Part shown: one piece after another, positions 1 to 5,624 of the stretch
Layout: each line of letters begins with the position of its first letter
Numbering within the stretch: position 1 is the first letter of the stretch
Source of the DNA: GWA2-44-9 sp964429675
GTDB taxonomy: Bacteria > Patescibacteriota > Minisyncoccia > 2-02-FULL-40-12 > GWA2-44-9
Assembly (NCBI GenBank): GCA_964429675.1
Contig: CAYSDF010000036.1
Span: 1 to 8,518, forward strand
DNA: 8,518 nucleotides
Direction: 5' to 3'
Made by a program: the position numbers and the translations under genes
The notes under the pieces: model-generated
The model's input: the letters and a program-made list of their open reading frames with translations, nothing else
Database searches by the model: none
What the model was told of the DNA's origin: nothing

Positions 1-2
1 TT

Positions 3-461
3 GGCGGTGTCATCATCGATCGGGTGAATGACAACACCGATACGTCGTTCTTTGGCAACAACTACCTTCGCACCACGATGGTGCCCGGGGCGTTCGATAC
101 GCTCTGGAAAGTGGTCGTTCCCTTGGAGGGCCGGGTTTACTTGGTCTCCAAGTGCGGTCAGCGCGTCCAGGAGAAGACCGAACACTGGCTCAAGCATCAT
201 CGGTTCTTCGAGCTGACGGGTGTTCCGAGCTCACACCTCCACTTCTGCCGCGAACGGCACGAGAAGGCAGGTATCTGCCAGAAGCTAGGCATCACGCATT
301 TCATCGATGATCGGTTGGAGGTTCTGAGCTACCTCGTCGGTAGAGTTCCGAATCTCTTTCTGTTTCGTCCATCAGATCGTGAAGCCCAGAAGTTCCAACA
401 GCACCTTCCGCACGTGCACGTCGTTCAGGAGTGGGCAGAAATCGAAAAGGCCATGATCTAA
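3..461 (+). CDS. HAD superfamily hydrolase, 5'-truncated by the window edge
   Basis: The frame is open from the first complete codon, so the true start lies upstream; the GTG at 24 is internal. The visible part starts Gly-Gly-Val-Ile-Ile-Asp, which looks like the tail of HAD motif I (DxxGV), with the nucleophilic Asp just outside the window. Motif II is the Ser of Val-Tyr-Leu-Val-Ser-Lys (Ser codon at 147). Motif III is probably the Lys at 264 in His-Glu-Lys-Ala. Motif IV is the Asp-Asp pair at 306-311 in Phe-Ile-Asp-Asp-Arg. HAD enzymes of this kind are usually soluble phosphatases acting through a phospho-Asp intermediate; the substrate cannot be told from the sequence. The gene is visibly more GC-rich than those downstream (one sampled 60-base line is 63 % GC) and favours CGN arginine codons, unlike the AGA-rich next gene. 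The superfamily call is firm; function beyond it is unknown. Confidence 0.78.
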   Translation, partial: GGVIIDRVNDNTDTSFFGNNYLRTTMVPGAFDTLWKVVVPLEGRVYLVSKCGQRVQEKTEHWLKHHRFFELTGVPSSHLHFCRERHEKAGICQKLGITHFIDDRLEVLSYLVGRVPNLFLFRPSDREAQKFQQHLPHVHVVQEWAEIEKAMI

Positions 462-490
462 TACGGCCATCAACCTCGCATCAAGACAGA

Positions 491-526
491 GCCTCGTGCT
501 TCGTCTGGTGCGAGGCTTTTTGTTTT
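491..526 (+). terminator. Rho-independent terminator after the HAD gene
   Basis: GCCTCG pairs with CGAGGC (491-496 with 511-516), and the stem continues inward through G-T wobbles. A T-rich tail follows at 517-526. It sits 29 nt after the HAD stop codon and separates that gene from the promoter of the next. Confidence 0.85.
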
Positions 527-535
527 GCTGAGGTC

Positions 536-564
536 TTGCCTTTGGCTGCCGATAGTATTAGAAT
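536..564 (+). promoter_or_regulatory. Sigma-70-type promoter for the YunG-deaminase gene
   Basis: A -35 box TTGCCT (536-541) and a -10 box TAGAAT (559-564) are separated by exactly 17 bp. Transcription would start near 571, leaving a leader of about 30 nt that holds the AGGAGA ribosome binding site at 590-595. The position just after a terminator supports an independent transcription unit. Confidence 0.55.
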
Positions 565-599
565 CCATCAGATTCGTACTTTGTCAATCAGGAGATTCA

Positions 600-1454
600 A
601 TGGACGGACCCTTAACTCCTTTACGATTAAAACAGGTATTGCCGGGTATTTGCTCTAGAGATACAACCTACGATAATAATAGCTGGTCTCCAGAAAATCC
701 TCTTTGGGGGCATTGCGCCGTCGTTAGCGTGCTTGCTCAAAGTCTTTTTGGCGGAGAGATACTTTTCGGGAAGGCCGGTGATTTAAAACATTACTGGAAT
801 AGAATGCCAGATGGCACAGCGGAGGATTTTACTTTAGATCAGTTTAGAGGCAAGAATCCGGAGTTTGCATCCGCAAGAAGAATTACAAATAGTCTTCAGC
901 ATATACGAATCAAGGGATCTAAGCGGTACAAAACTCTTACATGGCGTCTTGCCAAGGCCCTTGACGAGGGTAATCCGATCTTTAACGATCCTATTTATCA
1001 GAAATGTTTTTATAATGCGCTAGATTCATCCTGTCAAAAGATGAAGTTTGGGTGTGTGATTACTCATAACGAAGAAATAGTTTATGAAGGCTGTAATAAA
1101 ACCATCGGGCCGTTAAAGGCTCTTTGCCAGCCCAAGTGCATCAGACTTTCAATAGCTTCAAGAACTGAGTCGATGCTTGGTGCTTGCGGTCATGCTGAAG
1201 AGGGACTCTGGGATATCGTTCGTCGGGGAATCCCAATTCATGAATGCGATATGTATGTTGCGGGTCTTTACTCAAACGGCTTGCCCTGGTTTAAAAAGGA
1301 GGCCGAGCATACGTGCCTTCGGTGCGCCGTGCAATTATATAATGCAAAGATCAGAAAAATTTATGTTCCCGTAATAAATAGCTGGCAGGGCATTACTGCT
1401 GACAAAGCGTTGGAAACTGCCCTGGCCTATGCAACTCAAGACAAGAAGGTCTAG
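600..1454 (+). CDS. YunG-like domain fused to a cytidine/dCMP-deaminase-like zinc domain
   Basis: The protein has 284 residues from the ATG at 600, chosen because AGGAGA lies 4 nt upstream; the frame is open further upstream (TTG at 525), but that part overlaps the terminator and promoter. Residues about 15-90 match the YunG family pattern: Trp-Ser-Pro-Glu-Asn-Pro (29-34), Trp-Gly-His-Cys-Ala-Val (36-41), His-Tyr-Trp-Asn (64-67) and Asp-Phe-Thr..Gln-Phe (76-82). The order Cys39, His64, Asp76 resembles a papain-like triad, but no activity is established to my knowledge. Residues about 130-280 look like a zinc-dependent nucleoside/nucleotide deaminase: His198-Ala-Glu200 is the HAE motif (zinc ligand and proton-shuttling Glu), and Cys239-x-x-Cys242 supplies the other ligands, although the usual Pro-Cys is Thr-Cys here. 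The link is about 40 basic residues. Extra cysteines (165, 176, 180, 196) lie near the deaminase core. Soluble, with no signal peptide; a single-gene unit. The substrate is unknown: a free pyrimidine nucleotide or a modified base are both possible. Confidence 0.75.
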   Translation: MDGPLTPLRLKQVLPGICSRDTTYDNNSWSPENPLWGHCAVVSVLAQSLFGGEILFGKAGDLKHYWNRMPDGTAEDFTLDQFRGKNPEFASARRITNSLQHIRIKGSKRYKTLTWRLAKALDEGNPIFNDPIYQKCFYNALDSSCQKMKFGCVITHNEEIVYEGCNKTIGPLKALCQPKCIRLSIASRTESMLGACGHAEEGLWDIVRRGIPIHECDMYVAGLYSNGLPWFKKEAEHTCLRCAVQLYNAKIRKIYVPVINSWQGITADKALETALAYATQDKKV

Positions 1455-1456
1455 TC

Positions 1457-1482
1457 AAAATCCCATAAGGGATTTTTTGTTT
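1457..1482 (+). terminator. Rho-independent terminator after the YunG-deaminase gene
   Basis: AAAATCCC, loop ATAA, GGGATTTT (1457-1464 with 1469-1476), followed by T-rich sequence to 1482. It begins 2 nt after the TAG stop. Confidence 0.85.
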
Positions 1483-1492
1483 AATCAAAGAA

Positions 1493-1521
1493 TTGACCTG
1501 AATATTACAGCGCGCTATAAT
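1493..1521 (+). promoter_or_regulatory. Near-consensus sigma-70 promoter upstream of the cupredoxin operon
   Basis: TTGACC (1493-1498, 5/6 match) and a perfect TATAAT (1516-1521) with a 17-bp spacer. The expected start of transcription is about 1528-1529, which coincides with the left TATG copy of the downstream inverted-repeat element. The promoter drives either that element as an RNA, or the cupredoxin operon through a leader of about 137 nt, or both. Confidence 0.8.
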
Positions 1522-1527
1522 TTAATA

Positions 1528-1667
1528 TATGCCCAGTAGTAGAACTTCCAGATTTTTCCAGCCGATATTTCTACTGTGCAGGTAAGCAAAAAATAATCTT
1601 GTTTAACCTCCGAGGCTGCTTTCTATAGAAAAATAAAAGGCAACTGGAAGTTTCACTACTGGGTATG
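1528..1667 (+). repeat. MITE-like inverted-repeat element with TATG duplication (or structured leader RNA)
   Basis: Two 20-nt arms at 1532-1551 and 1644-1663 are inverted copies matching at 18 of 20 positions; the two mismatches are adjacent, at the 10th and 11th base. TATG occurs directly outside both arms (1528-1531 and 1664-1667), as expected of a 4-bp target duplication around a 132-bp non-coding element. The right TATG supplies the start codon of the cupredoxin gene (ATG 1665). Inside, as RNA, CAGCC (1559-1563) can pair with GGCTG (1614-1618), and a hairpin of about 10 bp forms between 1580-1589 and 1599-1609, with one bulged A and a 9-nt loop; TTTC-TATA-GAAA (1620-1631) is a further small hairpin. 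The outer stem would bury the only purine-rich stretch (GGAAG, 1646-1650) upstream of the start codon. No transposase is encoded. An insertion, a cis-regulatory RNA, or an insertion now used as a leader are all compatible with what is visible. Confidence 0.55.
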
Positions 1668-2153
1668 ACAAAAATTCTTATCATCATTCTAGTTTTGATT
1701 GTTATCGGTGGCGGGGCTTATTTTATACTAAATAAAAATAATACAGCGAATACTGTGCCATCTTCCACTCCATCTTCGACATTGACACCGACGGAATTTC
1801 CTATTTCTGGAGATACTAATTCGCCAAAGACGACCCAGAAGCCCCAATCTAGTATATCGCCGACTCCAACAAAATCTGCTTCTATACCTGTACCTTCACC
1901 TGTAACTCATAATGTTACGATTCAAGGCTTTGCATATATCCAGCAGTCATTAATCGTCAAGAAAGGGGACACTGTAGTCTGGACCAATAAAGACTCAACT
2001 GCTCATACTGTAACCGGGAAGAATGGTGGACCTTCAAGCCCGACTCTTAATACTGACGCAACCTATAGCTATACCTTCAGGGATGCCGGTACTTTTAGCT
2101 ATTACTGTGCCTTCCATCCCTCAATGACCGGAACGGTTATAGTCACTCAATAA
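1665..2153 (+). CDS. Membrane-anchored cupredoxin (plastocyanin/azurin-like blue copper protein)
   Basis: 162 residues. Residues 3-22 form one hydrophobic segment, probably an uncleaved N-terminal anchor (no lipobox Cys). Residues about 25-80 are a Ser/Thr/Pro-rich linker of low complexity. Residues about 82-162 form a cupredoxin domain with the full type 1 copper set: His114 (Ala-His-Thr-Val), Cys148, His151 and Met154 in the order Cys-x-x-His-x-x-Met. Such proteins carry single electrons outside the membrane, and the linker would hold the copper domain away from the surface; the redox partner is not visible. There is no good Shine-Dalgarno: the ATG lies in the duplicated TATG right after the inverted-repeat arm. 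It is the first gene of a tight operon with the two genes that follow. The domain call is firm; the physiological role is unknown. Confidence 0.88.
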   Translation: MTKILIIILVLIVIGGGAYFILNKNNTANTVPSSTPSSTLTPTEFPISGDTNSPKTTQKPQSSISPTPTKSASIPVPSPVTHNVTIQGFAYIQQSLIVKKGDTVVWTNKDSTAHTVTGKNGGPSSPTLNTDATYSYTFRDAGTFSYYCAFHPSMTGTVIVTQ

Positions 2154-2155
2154 AT

Positions 2156-2518
2156 ATGATTTGGATAAAAAGGACAGGACTCATCTTGTTAATTATTTGC
2201 TTGGGTACGGCCATCGACTACCTTGTCCATCATTCAAGTCCATTTTTTTCTGTTCCAGCTAGCTATTTTCCACATAAAATTTTTTATGGCACTCTCTGGG
2301 CCCTTGTTGGGTATGCGGTTTTTAAAAAATATCTCAGTACTCCTTTCGGGGTAGCCTTTACGATATCGGCAGTTCCGGCTGTATTGCTCCAGACCATGTA
2401 TTTTATCCAGGGACATCAATTACTTTGGGTAGTACTGCTCTTTCTTATTCTCCACTTCCTCATGTTTCTATTGCCAGGATTCTATATCTGCAAAAAGTTT
2501 AGACATATATTTATATAA
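2156..2518 (+). CDS. Small integral membrane protein, four predicted helices, unknown function
   Basis: 120 residues, starting 2 nt after the cupredoxin stop. Hydrophobic stretches at roughly 7-24, 44-58, 66-86 and 88-111 suggest four membrane helices, and basic residues cluster at the C-terminal end (Lys-Lys-Phe-Arg-His). Several histidines lie near predicted helix ends (25, 26, 41, and one before the last helix), which could be of interest beside a copper protein, but no known metal-site motif is evident. I do not recognise the family. The stop overlaps the start of the next gene by one base (TAATG at 2516-2520), which indicates translational coupling. It is real rather than a chance frame because of its length, hydrophobic pattern and operon packing; the reading frame on the opposite strand (2234-2419) is a shadow. 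Confidence 0.75.
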   Translation: MIWIKRTGLILLIICLGTAIDYLVHHSSPFFSVPASYFPHKIFYGTLWALVGYAVFKKYLSTPFGVAFTISAVPAVLLQTMYFIQGHQLLWVVLLFLILHFLMFLLPGFYICKKFRHIFI

Positions 2519-3267
2519 TGACCTCAATAAAAAATTCTAATTTAAAAGGCAAGGTAGCTTGGATAACCGGCGGAAAAAGGATCGGGCAATCAATTGCCCT
2601 GGCTTTAGCTGACAGCGGTGCCGACATCATTATCAGCTACCGCTCTTCAGTTGCGGAGGCCGAAGAAGTAGCAAAGGAAGTAAAGCCGGCCGGCCGGAAA
2701 TCTTATATTGTCCAGTGCGATGTCAGTAAGAAAGAAAGCGTTGCTGCGGCTTTACAGAAAATCAAAAAGGAATTCAAACAGATTGATATTCTTGTATTGC
2801 TTGCGTCAGTTTTTAAGCCGGTAGCCCTTTCAGTCATAGAGGAGGCGGATTTTGATGTAAATGTGGCTGCACATATCAAGGGTACTTTTTGGCCAATCCA
2901 AGCGGCTTTGCCGCTAATGAAATCGGGCAGCCATATTGTAGCTATATCCGACCGGACTTCCCTCGGCCGTATTTATCCGGGATACTTGCCTTACGTAGTG
3001 ACTAAGGGAGCCATATCTATGATGGTCAAAGCTCTAGCCGTTGAATTGGGCTCAAAAGGTATTTTTATCAATGCTATTGCTCCTGGGCCTATATTAAAGC
3101 CTGATGATATCAGCTCAGAGGAATGGCAGAAGATTCGAGCTGGGTCAATGATTAAATATTCTATTACCGATGACGAGGCGGTTGAAGAATTTGTTCAGAC
3201 AGTGTTAAGGCTATGCAATGTCAGATCAAGCGGCTCCACGTATCCCTTGGATCTGGGACATATGTAG
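2518..3267 (+). CDS. Short-chain dehydrogenase/reductase, pteridine-reductase/FolM-like
   Basis: 249 residues, the usual length for a classical SDR. The N-terminal Rossmann fold has Thr17-Gly-Gly-Lys-Arg-Ile-Gly23, close to the TGxxKRxG form of pteridine reductases but one residue shorter than the usual loop. An Arg after strand beta-2 (Ser-Tyr-Arg-Ser-Ser) favours NADP(H). Cys-Asp-Val follows strand 3. The usual Asn-Asn-Ala-Gly is Leu-Leu-Ala-Ser-Val-Phe. The active-site Tyr159-x-x-x-Lys163 is present, and the expected Ser position carries Ser144-Asp145; Asp there is also seen in PTR1 and FolM. Pro-Gly-Pro (cofactor loop) follows. The likely reaction is NADPH-dependent reduction of a pterin or of a keto group; FabG-like activity is the alternative. 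Cytosolic. It is translationally coupled to the membrane gene upstream and is last in the operon. SDR is certain; the subgroup is tentative. Confidence 0.85.
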   Translation: MTSIKNSNLKGKVAWITGGKRIGQSIALALADSGADIIISYRSSVAEAEEVAKEVKPAGRKSYIVQCDVSKKESVAAALQKIKKEFKQIDILVLLASVFKPVALSVIEEADFDVNVAAHIKGTFWPIQAALPLMKSGSHIVAISDRTSLGRIYPGYLPYVVTKGAISMMVKALAVELGSKGIFINAIAPGPILKPDDISSEEWQKIRAGSMIKYSITDDEAVEEFVQTVLRLCNVRSSGSTYPLDLGHM

Positions 3268-3281
3268 GTAGCAGCGGGGAG

Positions 3282-3342
3282 AGGCCCTTTATATCTAAAA
3301 TCCCGTCCCGCCAGAAGGCGGGACGGGATTTTAGATAGGCCT
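3282..3342 (+). terminator. Long perfect hairpin, probable terminator of the cupredoxin operon
   Basis: A 21-bp perfect stem (3292-3312 with 3317-3337) closes on an AGAA loop. Beyond a small internal bulge, AGGCC (3282-3286) pairs with GGCCT (3338-3342). The T-run lies inside the right arm (TTTT at 3329-3332) rather than after it, so this is not a canonical tail; the symmetrical A/T ends would allow function in both directions. It may instead be a dispersed palindromic repeat or an mRNA-stabilising hairpin. Confidence 0.6.
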
Positions 3343-3343
3343 A

Positions 3344-3371
3344 TTGCCATAGTTTATTATTCTGTTATTAT
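3344..3371 (+). promoter_or_regulatory. Promoter for the tandem metallophosphoesterase gene
   Basis: A -35 box TTGCCA (3344-3349), a 16-bp spacer, and an extended -10 TGTTATTAT (3363-3371). The leader of about 30 nt contains AGGAG (3397-3401), 7 nt before the ATG at 3409. Confidence 0.55.
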
Positions 3372-3408
3372 TTGGCCAAAGCACATTTAAAACTACAGGA
3401 GTGGTTGG

Positions 3409-5316
3409 ATGAAAAAAACTGAGAGCCCATCGATTCCCGCTGAACAGCAGAACCCGGTGGTCGTGGCTCCTTCGGTTGAGATGAAAGTCGTTAAACTGGA
3501 AGGTAGCCCTATGCTAGATATAGCCGTGGTTCTTAGCAATACGCTGATGCTTCACCACGATGAAAAAGCTATTGAGCTTTGCCTAATGCATACTAAGGAT
3601 CTTAATCCCAACACCATTATTTTTAATGGCGATATCCTAGATTTTTATAGAAGGTCCGAGATTGATAGAAATCCTCTCCGGATTTTCAGTGACCGCGAGG
3701 TATTAGCGATGCGGAAAGAAATTATCGCCAAATTGAAAAAGGATGAGGCGGCCAGAGAGAGGGCAGATAAAAAGGCGAATGCTAAGACCAAAAAGTTAAC
3801 GCCAAATCAGATTGAGCATATTGTCGGCTCGAAATCTCTCGAACGGGCCCTGGGGGAAGAGCTCAAGGTCTGCTTCAGCGTATTGAAGCGATTTAGAAAG
3901 GCGCATCCTAAGGCCGAACTTATTTGGGTTTATGGCTGTCAGGAACATTACCTCGTTTCCTATTTGAAAAAGTACTTTCCGGGGCTGCTTAATCAACTGG
4001 ATGAATTCTGCAAGGAAAATGCCATCCAGAAGGTCTATAACGGTACCAGAAACAATATCTATCAATACGGATCGCTGGTGATCGGTCATTGGTATCGTGG
4101 CGGTATTGATAGCCAATCCGGCTCAGTTGCTCACATGCTTATGGATCAAGAAGGCGTTTCCTTGATTCAGGGCCACACTAAACGTGGCGGATGGGTTTGC
4201 CGCACTATTCCGGGTGAAAAGCCGAAGTTTATTTCAGCTTTTGAGAATTTCTCTTTGTGCAAGCGGCCGGTTGGAAAGAACTGGCAGCTTGGCTACTCGG
4301 TTGTATACCGGGAGAAGGATAAGAAGAGGTTTCAGGTCTTCCAAGTTCCTATTGCTAAGTATGGTTTCTTCTGGGGCGATAAAGAATATCGTCTCGATCC
4401 AACAAAGGTCGGAAGCTGGGAAAAGGCAATAGCCATCAGCGATATCCATTTCAGATTCGAGGATAAGGAAGCTCTAGCAGCTGTCCTGGGATTTATGAAG
4501 GAATATCAGCCGGATAGGGTCTTCCTTAACGGCGACCTTCCCGATTTTCCGGATATTTCCAGATTTGCTAATTCACCTCTGGATATTCTTACCGATGAAG
4601 ACCTGACTAATCTATCCAGCTTAGTTCTGGAAAGTAAGCAGCAGGGTAAAATCAAGAAATACCTGAAGCCTCGTCTTCAGAGAGATTTTGAAAGAATCTA
4701 CGGGTTCTTTAAAGAACTGCGGCAACTTTGTCCAAAAGCTGAAATAACTTGGGTTTTTGGAAATCACGATTATCGTTTGCAGGCTTATATCGATGAAAAT
4801 GCAGGCCAGCTCGCCGGTGTTCGTCGGCCGGGGGATAAAGAGGAAATACTGGCATTGTCCGAGCTTACAAGAGCTAGCGAGTTCGGCATCGGCATCGTAT
4901 ATAGCGGCTTAATTGAAAGTTCGACTAACTATGGCGACCTCTTGGTCGGCCACTTCTATAAAGTTTCTACGAAATCTTCATTTACTGCCAGAAACTTAGT
5001 TCAGCAGAAGCTTAAGTCTTTGATTCAGCCCCATGTTCATAGAATGGGCGCGTATTACAAGACGTTGCTTGATGGCACTGTACTTGTCGGAGTAGAGATG
5101 GGATGCCTCTGCCGTCTTGACCCGCATTATACGCAGAATCCCAACTGGCAGCACGGTTTCGTGGTCATCCACAAGAAGAAGAATAGCGGCCGGTTCTATC
5201 TCCAGCCGGTCCAGATCGTAGATGGCGCATTCTTATTCGGTGGTAAGAGGTATGGCCGTCCAAGTTCTGTCAATAATACTGACAACACTAATAATGTCAG
5301 TGAAGCTAAAAGCTAA
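3409..5316 (+). CDS. Tandem calcineurin-like metallophosphoesterase, first domain degenerate
   Basis: 635 residues; the start is set by AGGAG 7 nt upstream. Two calcineurin-type domains follow each other (about 36-330 and 338-615). The C-terminal domain has the full dinuclear metal set: Asp345-Ile-His347, Asn374-Gly-Asp376-x-x-Asp379, Gly-Asn452-His453-Asp454, Gly-His515 and His542-Val-His544. In the N-terminal domain Asp-x-His is Asn44-Thr-Leu46, Asn-His-Asp is Cys177-Gln-Glu and Gly-His-x-His is Gly-His256-Thr-Lys258; only Asn-Gly-Asp75 and Gly-His227 remain. Both domains end in a matching segment beginning at Trp292 and Trp580, with Gly-(x)-Val-Val and a final Phe-Phe/Leu-x-Gly-x-Lys-x-Tyr strand, so an internal duplication is clear. 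The N-terminal copy also has a Lys/Ala/Glu-rich insert (about 103-135) and a short disordered start. No signal peptide: a cytosolic phosphodiesterase or phosphatase, substrate unknown. Single-gene unit. The Asn/Thr/Ser-rich C-terminal tail (about 618-635) looks unstructured. Confidence 0.88.
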   Translation: MKKTESPSIPAEQQNPVVVAPSVEMKVVKLEGSPMLDIAVVLSNTLMLHHDEKAIELCLMHTKDLNPNTIIFNGDILDFYRRSEIDRNPLRIFSDREVLAMRKEIIAKLKKDEAARERADKKANAKTKKLTPNQIEHIVGSKSLERALGEELKVCFSVLKRFRKAHPKAELIWVYGCQEHYLVSYLKKYFPGLLNQLDEFCKENAIQKVYNGTRNNIYQYGSLVIGHWYRGGIDSQSGSVAHMLMDQEGVSLIQGHTKRGGWVCRTIPGEKPKFISAFENFSLCKRPVGKNWQLGYSVVYREKDKKRFQVFQVPIAKYGFFWGDKEYRLDPTKVGSWEKAIAISDIHFRFEDKEALAAVLGFMKEYQPDRVFLNGDLPDFPDISRFANSPLDILTDEDLTNLSSLVLESKQQGKIKKYLKPRLQRDFERIYGFFKELRQLCPKAEITWVFGNHDYRLQAYIDENAGQLAGVRRPGDKEEILALSELTRASEFGIGIVYSGLIESSTNYGDLLVGHFYKVSTKSSFTARNLVQQKLKSLIQPHVHRMGAYYKTLLDGTVLVGVEMGCLCRLDPHYTQNPNWQHGFVVIHKKKNSGRFYLQPVQIVDGAFLFGGKRYGRPSSVNNTDNTNNVSEAKS

Positions 5317-5339
5317 ACTGCCCGTATGGGCAGTTTTTT
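5315..5339 (+). terminator. Bidirectional Rho-independent terminator between convergent genes
   Basis: AAACTGCCC, loop GTAT, GGGCAGTTT (5315-5323 with 5328-5336), continuing as a T-run to 5339. The stem begins inside the stop codon of the metallophosphoesterase gene. Read from the minus strand the stem is followed by TTTAGCTTTT, so it can also end the convergent HTH gene, whose stop lies 16 nt beyond. Confidence 0.88.
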
Positions 5340-5354
5340 ATTTTCTAAGGGAAG

Positions 5355-5594
5355 TTATAGGACGTCTATCTTGAGCTTCTTAGCTTTAGATCCTCCAGCC
5401 GGCCTTACCAAGTTTTTACTTAAGCCGAGCTCTTTTAATAATTCTTCTACATCTTCGACTTTGTATAGTCTATAGTTGTTTACGGGGTGGCGATAGGCGG
5501 ATAATTTGCCCTTTTCATCCCAATTACGTACTGTTAGGGGAGTAACTTCCATTAGGCGGGCAACTTCTTTTACTGTGAGAAATTTCTTAGGCAT
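5355..5594 (-). CDS. Small MerR/excisionase-type helix-turn-helix protein
   Basis: 79 residues from the ATG at 5594-5592, chosen because the HTH domain begins right behind it (Pro-Lys-Lys-Phe-Leu-Thr-Val-Lys-Glu-Val-Ala). A second in-frame ATG at 5621-5619 would add nine residues; neither start has a Shine-Dalgarno. Residues 5-50 form a MerR-like winged HTH: Val-Ala-Arg-Leu-Met-Glu-Val-Thr-Pro is the helix-turn-helix, Thr-Val-Arg-Asn-Trp the recognition helix, and Tyr-Arg-Leu-Tyr the wing. A Val-Glu-Asp-Val-Glu-Glu-Leu-Leu helix follows, then a basic, probably disordered tail with Lys-Ala-Lys-Lys. There is no effector-binding or long coiled-coil region, so it resembles an excisionase or a minimal MerR-type regulator rather than a full MerR. 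The 57-nt palindrome just upstream could be its operator. Family call good; target unknown. Confidence 0.8.
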   Translation of the reverse strand: MPKKFLTVKEVARLMEVTPLTVRNWDEKGKLSAYRHPVNNYRLYKVEDVEELLKELGLSKNLVRPAGGSKAKKLKIDVL

Positions 5595-5624
5595 AGCGGC
5601 GAGGGGCCACGAACAACTCATTGG

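Noticed and set aside
482..538. Outer CAAGAC/GTCTTG arms around the HAD terminator
   Set aside because: Six-base complementarity at this distance is readily due to chance and the right arm overlaps the next promoter's -35 box.
525..599. Upstream extension of the YunG-deaminase frame to the TTG at 525
   Set aside because: It would run through the terminator tail and promoter; the ATG at 600 has AGGAGA at the right distance and the YunG domain begins just after it.
1529..1664. Firm call of 6S RNA or a named riboswitch
   Set aside because: Overall rod shape is similar, but the length (about 135 nt), the abutting start codon and the flanking duplication do not match any class I can identify.
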